Shown: positions 1-5,498 of the stretch, in pieces | Numbering within the stretch: the first letter of the stretch is position 1 | Layout of the letters: each line of letters opens with the position of its first letter | Made by a program: the position numbers and the translations under genes | The notes under the pieces: generated by a model | Seen by the model: only the letters and a program-made list of their open reading frames with translations | What the model was told of the DNA's origin: nothing | The model's database searches: none | NCBI GenBank assembly: GCA_903899865.1 | Contig: CAIUKZ010000146.1 | Span: 1 to 5,724, forward strand | Length of the DNA stretch: 5,724 bases | Direction of reading: 5' to 3' | Source of the DNA: an uncultured Bacteroidales bacterium | GTDB lineage: Bacteria; Bacteroidota; Bacteroidia; Bacteroidales; Paludibacteraceae

Positions 1-98
1 ACAAACACATGCCCTTGCTCAATGAACCTATCGGCTTCTCTACGCGAACAAACGCCACTATCACTTATAAATTTATTCAGACGAAATGTTTCGGACAT
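1..98 (-). CDS. rluF: N-terminus of an RluF-like 23S rRNA pseudouridine synthase (partial, cut by window edge)
   Basis: This is the 5' end of a minus-strand gene that leaves the window at position 1. Thirty-two codons are visible. The segment RLNKFISDSGVCSRREADRF (residues 6-25) is the start of an S4 RNA-binding domain and closely matches the RluF branch of the RsuA/RluB/RluE/RluF family, where I recall the E. coli protein reading RLNKYISESGICSRREADRY. RluF converts a uridine in the peptidyl-transferase region of 23S rRNA to pseudouridine. The catalytic domain with its Asp lies outside the window. The ATG at 96-98 is well fixed: an in-frame TGA lies at 102-104, only one codon separating it from the start. 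No Shine-Dalgarno sequence is visible. A related S4-type pseudouridine synthase such as RluB is possible but fits less well. The family call is firm; the exact paralogue is less so. Confidence 0.85.
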   Translation of the reverse strand, partial: MSETFRLNKFISDSGVCSRREADRFIEQGHVF

Positions 99-351
99 AT
101 TTCAAAATGGATTAAAAAAAATGGCTCTATAACGAATTTTGTGGGTAAAACCCAAAGGAGAAAATTAAACCACAAAAGGCACAAAAGTTTGGGAGTATTT
201 AACCACATAGAGACGTCGCATGCGGTGTCTGAATAGCGATAAGATGTAATTCAGCGTTCATTTGTGTTGTTTGCGTATGTGGCGTTCTAAAGATTTGTTG
301 TATTTCTAGTTTCATTTATTACACACCCTAAACGTCATATAATCAAATAAA
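99..351. other. Intergenic spacer with degenerate CACA-type repeats
   Basis: This spacer lies between the end of the suf transcript and rluF, and I see no gene in it. It contains AACCACA twice (168-174 and 201-207), each inside an AC-rich stretch such as AACCACAAAAGGCACAAAAG. A TG-rich stretch at about 259-285 (TTTGTG..TTTGCG..TATGTGG) roughly mirrors the CA-rich ones, so the region looks like a decayed inverted repeat of the kind often seen between genes in Bacteroidota. Between the arms, 211-230 can fold as a hairpin centred on the palindrome CGCATGCG (217-224), with flanks AGAC/GTCT and two G-T wobbles on the plus strand. I found no convincing TTG/TAnnTTTG promoter for rluF. Confidence 0.5.
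211..230 (+). repeat. Small GC-rich hairpin in the rluF upstream region
   Basis: AGAC (211-214) pairs with GTCT (227-230). Inside them, two G-T wobbles (215-226 and 216-225) lead to CG/CG pairs around the perfect palindrome CGCATGCG (217-224), leaving a CATG loop. The wobbles are acceptable only in RNA read from the plus strand and become A-C mismatches on the minus strand. Its role is unknown; it may be the centre of the decayed inverted repeat around it. Confidence 0.35.
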
Positions 352-397
352 ATATGCCTCAAAAGTACAGAAAACTTTCCATACTTCTGAGACATAT
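335..397 (-). terminator. Rho-independent-type terminator of the suf operon
   Basis: Positions 352-367 and 382-397 form a 16-bp stem around a 14-nt loop (368-381). Read on the minus strand, the two imperfect positions are U-G and G-U wobbles. On the plus strand they would be A-C mismatches, so the structure favours transcripts coming from sufD. The minus-strand sequence that follows is U-rich (about 351 down to 335, beginning ATTTTATTTGATT). The hairpin starts 11 nt after the sufD stop codon, where a terminator is expected, and it implies that the suf message ends after sufD. The stem is AT-rich and the U-tract is interrupted, so termination may be incomplete. Confidence 0.75.
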
Positions 398-408
398 ACA
401 GCTTGTAT

Positions 409-1749
409 TTACTGACAGATTACGCAGCCTTCACACTTAGAAAGCTCACCGCGCAACCGTTTCTCTACCAACAATTTGATGCGGTCTTGAAGTGCTTCGA
501 TGCGAATGTTTTCAATCACATCATTGGTGAAGGCAAACATAAGCAACAGACGGGCTTCTTTCTCAGAAATTCCTCTAGACTGTAAGTAAAACTTTGCGAT
601 TTCATCGAGCTGACCTACAGTGGCACCGTGTGAACACTTCACATCATCAGCATATATCTCCAGCTGAGGTTTGGTATTCATGCGCGCCATTTTGCTTAGC
701 AATATATTCCTATTGGTTTGAAATGCAGCCGTTTTTTGTGCATCCTTTGCCACAAATAGTTTTCCAGTAAATCCTCCAACTGACATATCGTCAAGCACAT
801 ACTTGAATAATTCCTTCGAATTGCAATTTGGCTGATTGTGTAATATGGAGGTAAAATTGTCCACTTTCTGATTTTTATCGCCTATCACCATACCACACAA
901 TGTGGTCTCACAGTGTTGCCCGTCAAGTGCAATCTCTATCGTATTGCGGGTGATGCCATTGTGCAGGGTTATCACATTTGCCAACACAGTAGAAGAAGCC
1001 AACTGTTGCATCAATAATGTCGATAAATTCGTAGTTTTTGTGTTCGTATTTTCAAGTTTATAATGCTCATAGGTTGCATTTTCACCTACAAAGACTTCAG
1101 TGACTCTGTTGCATAAAAACTTCACATCATCTACCGTATGATCACACACCAACAGTTGAGCTTTTGCACCTTCCTCTAAAATCACAAGGTTGTGACTATT
1201 GGCCATAAAATCCACGTCAGAGCGCATGATATTAACCAACTGCACAGGTCTGTCAAGCACCACATTTTTAGGCACATACATAAAAAATCCATCCTGAGCA
1301 AATGCTCCGTTGAAAGCTACAAGTCCATCCTCCTTTTTCGCACTGAGTTTACCCAAATAGCGAGCAATCAAATCAGGATGCGATTTGCCAACTTCCTTGA
1401 GGCTACCTACTATCACCCCTTCAGGAAGAGCATTATTTCGTGGGTCTGAGACTGGATAAAAACCATCGTTGACCACAAAATACAAAAAGGACTTGATGCC
1501 AGGAACATCACACTTAAATACTTCATACGGATTAACAGGAATTGGAATCCGATTGATGTTCAAACCATAGTCGGCAGACAGTGGCTCTTTTAGATCCGAA
1601 TACTTATAGTTTTCCAATTTGATAGTTGGAAATCCTATTCTTTCAAACAAGGCAAATGAACCATCTCGCAGATCATTGAGTGGTGATGCCGAATGCATTT
1701 TGACATTCGCTTGTTGCTCCTTGTATAAGTCAATATATTGTTGTTCCAT
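409..1749 (-). CDS. sufD: SufD, Fe-S cluster scaffold subunit of SufBC2D
   Basis: SufD is the cytoplasmic partner of SufB in the SufBC2D complex, where clusters form at the SufB-SufD interface. The protein has 446 residues. The C-terminal beta-helix core carries the family hallmark KPQLEIYADDVKCSHGATVG (residues 360-379). Cys372 and His374 align with E. coli SufD Cys358 and His360; the His is a proposed interface ligand. The N-terminal part has the usual ENYKYSDL motif (46-53). An unusual feature is the extreme C-terminus, KCEGCVICQ, in which Cys439, Cys442 and Cys445 make a CX2CX2C motif not found in the E. coli protein. The ATG lies 3 nt after the sufC stop, with AGGAG (1750-1754) touching the start and GGA (1756-1758) 6 nt away, so translation is probably coupled to sufC. 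A terminator follows the gene. SufB is excluded because it is present separately. Confidence 0.96.
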   Translation of the reverse strand: MEQQYIDLYKEQQANVKMHSASPLNDLRDGSFALFERIGFPTIKLENYKYSDLKEPLSADYGLNINRIPIPVNPYEVFKCDVPGIKSFLYFVVNDGFYPVSDPRNNALPEGVIVGSLKEVGKSHPDLIARYLGKLSAKKEDGLVAFNGAFAQDGFFMYVPKNVVLDRPVQLVNIMRSDVDFMANSHNLVILEEGAKAQLLVCDHTVDDVKFLCNRVTEVFVGENATYEHYKLENTNTKTTNLSTLLMQQLASSTVLANVITLHNGITRNTIEIALDGQHCETTLCGMVIGDKNQKVDNFTSILHNQPNCNSKELFKYVLDDMSVGGFTGKLFVAKDAQKTAAFQTNRNILLSKMARMNTKPQLEIYADDVKCSHGATVGQLDEIAKFYLQSRGISEKEARLLLMFAFTNDVIENIRIEALQDRIKLLVEKRLRGELSKCEGCVICQ

Positions 1750-1758
1750 CTCCTATCC
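1750..1758 (-). promoter_or_regulatory. sufC stop / sufD ribosome-binding overlap
   Basis: On the minus strand the sequence GGATAGGAG runs directly into the sufD ATG and contains the sufC TAG stop (1753-1755). The purine-rich stretch can serve as the sufD ribosome-binding site while ribosomes terminate on sufC, which is a typical arrangement for translational coupling. Confidence 0.6.
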
Positions 1759-2505
1759 GTCTATTTCTTTTTTGATCCAATCATAGCCTTTTTCTTCCAG
1801 TTCCAGCGCTAATTCCTTACCGCCTGTCTTTACGATTCGCCCATTATAAAGCACGTGAATAAAATCAGGCACAATATAATCTAATAGCCTCTGATAGTGA
1901 GTAATAACTATTGTGGCATTATCCGAACGGCGTAGTTTGTTCACACCACTTGCTACTATTCGCAACGCGTCTATATCCAATCCTGAGTCAGTTTCATCGA
2001 GAATAGACAAGCGTGGATCCAGCATGGCCATTTGAAAAATTTCGTTGCGTTTTTTCTCTCCACCGGAGAAACCTTCGTTCACAGAACGGTTTGCAAGCTT
2101 GTTATCCAGCTCTACCAACTCCTTTTTTTCACGCATCATTTTCAAAAAATCTGATGCAGAGATAGGGTCAAGATTTTTGTACTTTCGATGTTCATTGACA
2201 GCAGTACGCATAAAGTTGGTCATGCTCACCCCTGGTATTTCCACCGGATATTGGAAACTAAGAAACACACCCTCTCTCGATCGGTCTTCTGGCGGCAAGG
2301 ATAATAAATCCTTTCCGTAAAAAGACACTTCTCCATTGGTCACTTCATAATTTTGGTTGCCCGAAAGAACAGATGCAAGTGTTGATTTCCCGGCACCGTT
2401 GGGACCCATGATAGCATGTACTTCTCCTGGTTTTACACTTAGACTTAGTCCTTTTAATATCTCTTTGCCATTAATACTGGCATGTAATTTTTTTATTTCT
2501 AACAT
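1753..2505 (-). CDS. sufC: SufC, ABC-type ATPase of the SufBC2D complex
   Basis: SufC is a soluble ABC ATPase. Two copies bind SufB and SufD, and ATP-driven dimerisation remodels the scaffold during Fe-S cluster assembly; it is not a transporter. The protein has 250 residues, close to the E. coli length of 248. Visible motifs in order are Walker A GPNGAGKST (34-42, Lys40), Q-loop FLSFQYP (Gln85), signature FSGGEKKRNEI (146-156), Walker B ending in Asp170 and Glu171, D-loop SGLD (174-177) and H-loop His203. Lys40, Glu171 and His203 have the same numbers as the essential residues in E. coli SufC. The longer signature with KKRNEI separates SufC from transport ABC proteins. The gene has a strong GGAGG site 4 nt before its ATG, unlike sufB, and is 3 nt from sufD. 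Confidence 0.97.
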   Translation of the reverse strand: MLEIKKLHASINGKEILKGLSLSVKPGEVHAIMGPNGAGKSTLASVLSGNQNYEVTNGEVSFYGKDLLSLPPEDRSREGVFLSFQYPVEIPGVSMTNFMRTAVNEHRKYKNLDPISASDFLKMMREKKELVELDNKLANRSVNEGFSGGEKKRNEIFQMAMLDPRLSILDETDSGLDIDALRIVASGVNKLRRSDNATIVITHYQRLLDYIVPDFIHVLYNGRIVKTGGKELALELEEKGYDWIKKEIDG

Positions 2506-2509
2506 ATTT

Positions 2510-2514
2510 CCTCC
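2510..2514 (-). promoter_or_regulatory. Strong Shine-Dalgarno sequence of sufC
   Basis: The minus strand reads GGAGG followed by AAAT and the sufC ATG (2503-2505). Neither sufB nor the response regulator shows such a site, and strong Shine-Dalgarno sequences are generally uncommon in Bacteroidota. The 4-nt spacing is on the short side. The site confirms the chosen start and may raise SufC output, since the complex needs two SufC per SufB and SufD. Confidence 0.6.
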
Positions 2515-2533
2515 AACCTTACTTTAAAAGGTT
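2515..2533 (-). other. Hairpin directly upstream of the sufC ribosome-binding site
   Basis: AACCTT (2515-2520) and AAGGTT (2528-2533) form a perfect 6-bp stem with a 7-nt loop. The stem ends exactly where the sufC GGAGG begins, so in the message it would sit immediately 5' of the ribosome-binding site. It has no U-tract and is not a terminator. It might stabilise a processed sufCD transcript or shape ribosome access; this is inference. Confidence 0.4.
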
Positions 2534-2557
2534 ATTTATAATTATTTTCTTGTTCTT

Positions 2558-2588
2558 AAAGCCCCTTAAGGGGTTTGGGGTTACCCCA
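2558..2588. repeat. GC-rich palindromic intergenic repeat overlapping the end of sufB
   Basis: CCCCTTAAGGGG (2562-2573) is a perfect 12-bp palindrome, extended by a G-T wobble and two A-T pairs on the plus strand (2559-2576). It is followed by TTTGGGG and then the sufB stop, and GGGG (2577-2580) can pair with CCCC (2584-2587) in the last sufB codons to place the stop codon in a 3-nt loop. The motif resembles short CCCCTTAAGGGGTTTGGGG repeats that I recall as common in Bacteroidota intergenic DNA. It sits inside the suf operon between sufB and sufC and lacks a U-tract on the minus strand, so I do not call it a terminator. Confidence 0.6.
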
Positions 2589-4017
2589 CACTACCTTCCA
2601 GCGTTATTTGTAGCAATTTTTGTGCTTCCACAGCAAATTCCATGGGTAGCTGGTTCAGCACTTCCTTAGCATATCCATTTACGATTAGTCCTACAGCATC
2701 TTCTGTGGAAATACCCCGCTGGTTGCAATAAAAAATTTGATCTTCGTTGATTTTGGAAGTAGTGGCTTCATGTTCTACCATGGCGCTATCATTATACACT
2801 TCCATGTAGGGAAATGTATGAGCTCCACATTTATCGCCAAGAAGAAGACTATCACATTGTGAAAAATTACGAGCATTGTCGGCAGCTTTGTTGATGCGCA
2901 CCAAGCCACGATAGCTGTTCTGACTCACTCCAGCCGAAATACCTTTAGATAAGATATGGCTTTTGGTGTTTTTCCCAATGTGCAGCATTTTGGTTCCTGT
3001 ATCAGCCTGTTGATGATGATTGGTAACAGCTACAGAATAAAACTCGGCAGACGAATTGTCACCCAGCAAAATGCAACTAGGATATTTCCAAGTCACGGCT
3101 GAACCGGTCTCTACTTGTGTCCAAGATATTTTGGAGTTATCTCCTTTGCATATTCCACGTTTGGTTACAAAATTATAGATGCCCCCTACTCCATTTTTAT
3201 CGCCGGGATACCAGTTTTGAACTGTGGAGTATTTAACCTCTGCATTTTTCATGGCGATAATCTCTACAATCGCAGCATGGAGTTGATTTTCATCACGCAT
3301 GGGCGCTGTACAACCTTCGAGATATGAAACGTAACTGTCCTCATCTGCCACAATTAGTGTTCGCTCAAATTGACCGGTATTAATAGCATTGATACGGAAA
3401 TAGGTAGAAAGTTCCATTGGACAGCGAACGCCCTTGGGGATGTACACAAATGAGCCATCGCTGAAAACGGCACAATTAAGCGTAGCAAAGAAATTATCCG
3501 TGTAAGGCACCACTGAGCCCATATATTGCTTAACTAGTTCTGGATGATTTTCAACAGCTTCACTGAACGAGCAAAAAATAATCCCCATTTCATTGAGCTT
3601 TTCTTTGAAAGTTGTTTTTACAGAAACGCTGTCCATCACCACATCTACCGCCACACCAGAAAGCATTTTTTGCTCTTCAAGTGAAATTCCGAGCTTATCA
3701 AATGTTTTGATTAACTCCGGATCTACTTCATCCAGACTTTGTGGAGCATTTTTACGTGGTGCGGCATAATAGGCTATACTTTGATAATCTATCTGAGGGA
3801 TATTCAGATGTGCCCATTCAGGCATTTTCATGGTAGTCCAATGCCTATAGGCCTTGAGTCTAAACTCCAGCATCCATTCCGGCTCATTCTTTTTCTTAGA
3901 AATAAGACGCACTACCTCTTCGCTAAGTCCTATGGGGATAATATCTGTTTCAATATCAGTGGTAAACCCATATTTATAATCAGCTTGGGTTACTTGATCT
4001 AATAATTCTTCTGACAT
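2581..4017 (-). CDS. sufB: SufB, Fe-S cluster scaffold subunit of SufBC2D
   Basis: SufB receives persulfide sulfur and nucleates the Fe-S cluster in the cytoplasmic SufBC2D complex. The protein has 478 residues against 495 in E. coli. Early conserved blocks include YKYGF (15-19) and NEPEWMLEFRLKAYRHW (44-60). The C-terminal core holds QCDSLLLGDKCGAHTFPY (387-404) and VEHEATTSKI (414-423). Counting back from the C-terminus, Cys388, His416 and Glu417 match E. coli Cys405, His433 and Glu434, which are implicated in cluster formation. Cys236 lies in the conserved SYLEGC block. The protein ends in EGSVG, close to the EHSVG end I recall for E. coli. The ATG is fixed by an in-frame TAA at 4024-4026; no Shine-Dalgarno sequence is seen. 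It is the first suf gene, 109 nt after the response regulator. Confidence 0.97.
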   Translation of the reverse strand: MSEELLDQVTQADYKYGFTTDIETDIIPIGLSEEVVRLISKKKNEPEWMLEFRLKAYRHWTTMKMPEWAHLNIPQIDYQSIAYYAAPRKNAPQSLDEVDPELIKTFDKLGISLEEQKMLSGVAVDVVMDSVSVKTTFKEKLNEMGIIFCSFSEAVENHPELVKQYMGSVVPYTDNFFATLNCAVFSDGSFVYIPKGVRCPMELSTYFRINAINTGQFERTLIVADEDSYVSYLEGCTAPMRDENQLHAAIVEIIAMKNAEVKYSTVQNWYPGDKNGVGGIYNFVTKRGICKGDNSKISWTQVETGSAVTWKYPSCILLGDNSSAEFYSVAVTNHHQQADTGTKMLHIGKNTKSHILSKGISAGVSQNSYRGLVRINKAADNARNFSQCDSLLLGDKCGAHTFPYMEVYNDSAMVEHEATTSKINEDQIFYCNQRGISTEDAVGLIVNGYAKEVLNQLPMEFAVEAQKLLQITLEGSVG

Positions 4018-4020
4018 AAT

Positions 4021-4065
4021 TGATTATAATAAATGGTTGTCTGCAAATAGTGCAGTATATAATCA
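4021..4065. promoter_or_regulatory. Inverted repeat in the sufB leader (possible operator)
   Basis: TGATTATA (4021-4028) and TATAATCA (4058-4065) are perfect 8-bp inverted arms separated by 29 nt, with a second small inverted repeat CTGCA/TGCAG (4041-4045 and 4051-4055) between them. The pair brackets a possible housekeeping -7 element just upstream of the sufB start, where an Fe-S-responsive repressor could bind. It does not resemble the IscR sites I know. The arms are AT-rich, so chance is a serious alternative. Confidence 0.25.
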
Positions 4066-4073
4066 CATAACAA
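4044..4073 (-). promoter_or_regulatory. Possible Bacteroidota housekeeping promoter for sufBCD
   Basis: Read on the minus strand, TTG (4071-4073) is followed after 19 nt by ACTATTTG (4044-4051). This partly fits the Bacteroidota primary-sigma consensus TTG-N19-21-TAnnTTTG: the TTTG half and the spacing match, the leading TA does not. The TTTG ends 26 nt upstream of the sufB ATG, a reasonable leader length. The match is imperfect and needs transcript-start data. Confidence 0.3.
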
Positions 4074-4111
4074 GCCCAAGAATGGATTTGTTTGAGTAAC
4101 AATTCTAAAAA

Positions 4112-4127
4112 TGCAACAAAAGAGCCT
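4112..4127 (-). promoter_or_regulatory. Candidate sigma-54 (-24/-12) promoter upstream of sufB
   Basis: The minus strand reads AGGCTC, five bases, then TTGCA. This compares with the sigma-54 consensus TGGCAC-N5-TTGCA: nine of eleven defined positions match, including the key GG and GC dinucleotides at exactly 10 nt spacing (GG at 4125-4126, GC at 4113-4114). It begins at the last base of the response regulator stop codon and would start transcription near 4101, giving a leader of about 85 nt to sufB. The gene just upstream encodes a sigma-54 activator. A chance match remains possible. Confidence 0.35.
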
Positions 4128-5278
4128 TAGGCAAACATTTCTGCATCATCTTTGGTAATGATATTCCCACTCAAAATAATGAGGCGTTCTACCACATTTC
4201 TGAGTTCTCGAATATTACCAGTCCACGATCTGGCTTGCAGGTAAGCAATGGCTGTTTCATCAAATTCTTTGACTTGAATGCCTTGCTCAGCACAAATCAA
4301 ACTACAAAAATGATTGATAAGCAATGGTATATCTTCCTTGCGGTCGTCCAACTTAGGCACATGGATGGGGATCACACTCAATCGATGAAAAAGATCTTCT
4401 CTGAAATTGCCGTGTTCAATCTCTTGCTTAAGATTCTTGTTGGTGGCTGCCAGTACGCGAACATTCACCTTCACACTCTTATCACTACCCACACGTGTCA
4501 ATTCATTTTCTTGCAATACGCGTAACACTTTAGTCTGTGCCGAAAGGCTCATATCGCCTATCTCATCGAGGAAGATGGTACCACCATCCGCTTGTTCAAA
4601 TTTCCCTATTCGGCTTTTGATAGCGGATGTAAATGCGCCCTTCTCATGGCCAAACAACTCACTTTCAATTAATTCGGAAGGAATGGCCGCACAGTTAACC
4701 TCTACAAATGGTGCTTCGGTTCTATTGCTATTTTCAAAAATCAGACGAGCCACCACTTCTTTTCCTGTGCCATTTTCACCAGTAATAAGCACTCGTGCGT
4801 CAGTAGGTGCTACTTTGGAAATTAAAGTGCGCACTTTTTCAATGGCTGCCGATTCGCCAATCATCTGATGACGCTTGGCGACTTTCTTTTTAAGTGTTTT
4901 GGTTTCAACCACCAAGCTGTTTTTATCCAATGCATTGCGAACTGTTATGAGCAGTCGATTTAAATCAATAGGCTTTTCAATAAAATCAAAAGCTCCTTTT
5001 TTGATGCATTCCACAGCTGTTTCGATGTTTCCATGTCCAGAAATCATTACAATCGGCGCTTCTACCTCTTTTTCAAGTAAAGCTGCCAACAGTTCAATGC
5101 CGTCCATTTCAGGCATTTTTATGTCCGAAAAGATTAAGTCGAATGCGCCGGAAGTAGCAATTTCATAACCCTGCTTCCCATTTTCAGCCAGCGTCACTTC
5201 ATGCTTCTCAAACTCCAAGATATCCTTGAGCGTATTGCGAATGCTTCGCTCGTCATCAATTACTAAAATTTTGGACAT
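4127..5278 (-). CDS. NtrC-type sigma-54 response regulator lacking a DNA-binding domain
   Basis: This two-component regulator activates sigma-54 RNA polymerase when phosphorylated. It has 383 residues. Residues 1-120 form a receiver: acidic pocket Asp8-Asp9, phosphoacceptor Asp52 (SDIKMPEMDG), Ser80 and Lys102. The AAA+ domain follows: Walker A GENGTGKE (167-174), the sigma-54 contact loop GAFTSA (214-219, Ser in place of the second Gly of GAFTGA), Walker B GGTIFLDEIGD (232-242), arginine-finger region FREDLFHRL (292-300) and sensor II GNIRELRNVVERL (354-366). The protein ends about 17 residues after sensor II, where other family members have a linker and Fis-type helix-turn-helix; no such domain is encoded in the 109 nt downstream. 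The ATG is fixed by an in-frame TAA at 5288-5290. No cognate histidine kinase is in the window. It may act without specific DNA binding, as described for H. pylori FlgR. Its targets are unknown. Confidence 0.93.
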   Translation of the reverse strand: MSKILVIDDERSIRNTLKDILEFEKHEVTLAENGKQGYEIATSGAFDLIFSDIKMPEMDGIELLAALLEKEVEAPIVMISGHGNIETAVECIKKGAFDFIEKPIDLNRLLITVRNALDKNSLVVETKTLKKKVAKRHQMIGESAAIEKVRTLISKVAPTDARVLITGENGTGKEVVARLIFENSNRTEAPFVEVNCAAIPSELIESELFGHEKGAFTSAIKSRIGKFEQADGGTIFLDEIGDMSLSAQTKVLRVLQENELTRVGSDKSVKVNVRVLAATNKNLKQEIEHGNFREDLFHRLSVIPIHVPKLDDRKEDIPLLINHFCSLICAEQGIQVKEFDETAIAYLQARSWTGNIRELRNVVERLIILSGNIITKDDAEMFA

Positions 5279-5330
5279 AGGATTTTTTTAATATGTTGAA
5301 TATTTGCTGTGTAAGAAACCGCAGCTTGTC

Positions 5331-5345
5331 CTGCCTTTCAGGCAG
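5331..5345. repeat. Hairpin A of repeat unit 1 (GCCTTTCAGGC core)
   Basis: CTGCC (5331-5335) pairs with GGCAG (5341-5345) around a TTTCA loop. The identical hairpin recurs at 5521-5535 and begins again at 5711 before the window ends. It shares the 11-base core GCCTTTCAGGC with hairpin C but has different, still complementary, flanks. Confidence 0.6.
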
Positions 5346-5365
5346 AAGTTTTAGCTTTAGTTAAT

Positions 5366-5386
5366 CCGTTGATCATCGATCAACGG
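5366..5386. repeat. Hairpin B of repeat unit 1 (9-bp perfect stem)
   Basis: CCGTTGATC (5366-5374) pairs perfectly with GATCAACGG (5378-5386) around the loop ATC. In unit 2 (5556-5576) the loop-closing C-G pair has become T-A and the loop is ATA, so the 9-bp stem is kept through a paired change. This suggests that the folded or palindromic form matters, or that the arms are corrected against each other. Confidence 0.7.
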
Positions 5387-5398
5387 TTATGAAAATTT

Positions 5399-5411
5399 AG
5401 CCTTTCAGGCT
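5399..5411. repeat. Hairpin C of repeat unit 1 (second GCCTTTCAGGC core)
   Basis: AGCC (5399-5402) pairs with GGCT (5408-5411) around TTTCA. It recurs unchanged at 5589-5601. The core is the same 11-mer as in hairpin A. The stem is short and weak on its own. Confidence 0.45.
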
Positions 5412-5418
5412 CTTTCTA

Positions 5419-5498
5419 GTTTACTTGTTTGGCTGTCTACTTGTTTATTGGTCTACCTGTCAACTTGTTTTCCTGTCAACTCTTTCACTTGTTTTGCT
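5419..5498. repeat. Octamer-periodic stretch inside repeat unit 1
   Basis: Ten consecutive 8-nt blocks can be read from 5419: GTTTACTT, GTTTGGCT, GTCTACTT, GTTTATTG, GTCTACCT, GTCAACTT, GTTTTCCT, GTCAACTC, TTTCACTT, GTTTTGCT. Most begin with GT and end in CT, TT or close variants, and ACTTGTTT recurs at 5423, 5439, 5463 and 5487, offsets that are all multiples of eight. The same stretch recurs at 5609-5688 with one change. It appears to be an old short tandem repeat now carried within the larger unit. Confidence 0.6.

Noticed and set aside
9..236. 75-codon open frame on the plus strand
   Set aside because: Its first part is antisense to the clear rluF start, and the rest translates the CACA-type repeats. 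It shows no domain-like pattern.
2558..2588. Terminator between sufB and sufC
   Set aside because: On the minus strand the palindrome is followed by a mixed A-rich stretch, not a U-tract, and it sits within an evident operon.
4018..4126. Frameshifted remnant of a helix-turn-helix after the response regulator
   Set aside because: The 109 nt are AT-rich, have stops in reading and carry no Fis-like sequence. The regulator reads intact to its stop.
4111..4135. Terminator after the response regulator (GCC-TAA-GGC then T-rich)
   Set aside because: The stem is only 3 bp with a 3-nt loop, too weak to call, so read-through into sufB is possible.
4407..4868. 153-codon open frame on the plus strand
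   Set aside because: It lies fully antisense to the AAA+ domain of the response regulator, whose motifs are intact.
5458..5479. Two TTGACA boxes on the minus strand (5458-5463 and 5474-5479) inside the repeat, like -35 elements
   Set aside because: There is no matching -10 at suitable spacing, Bacteroidota use a different primary consensus, and the boxes are part of the octamer pattern.
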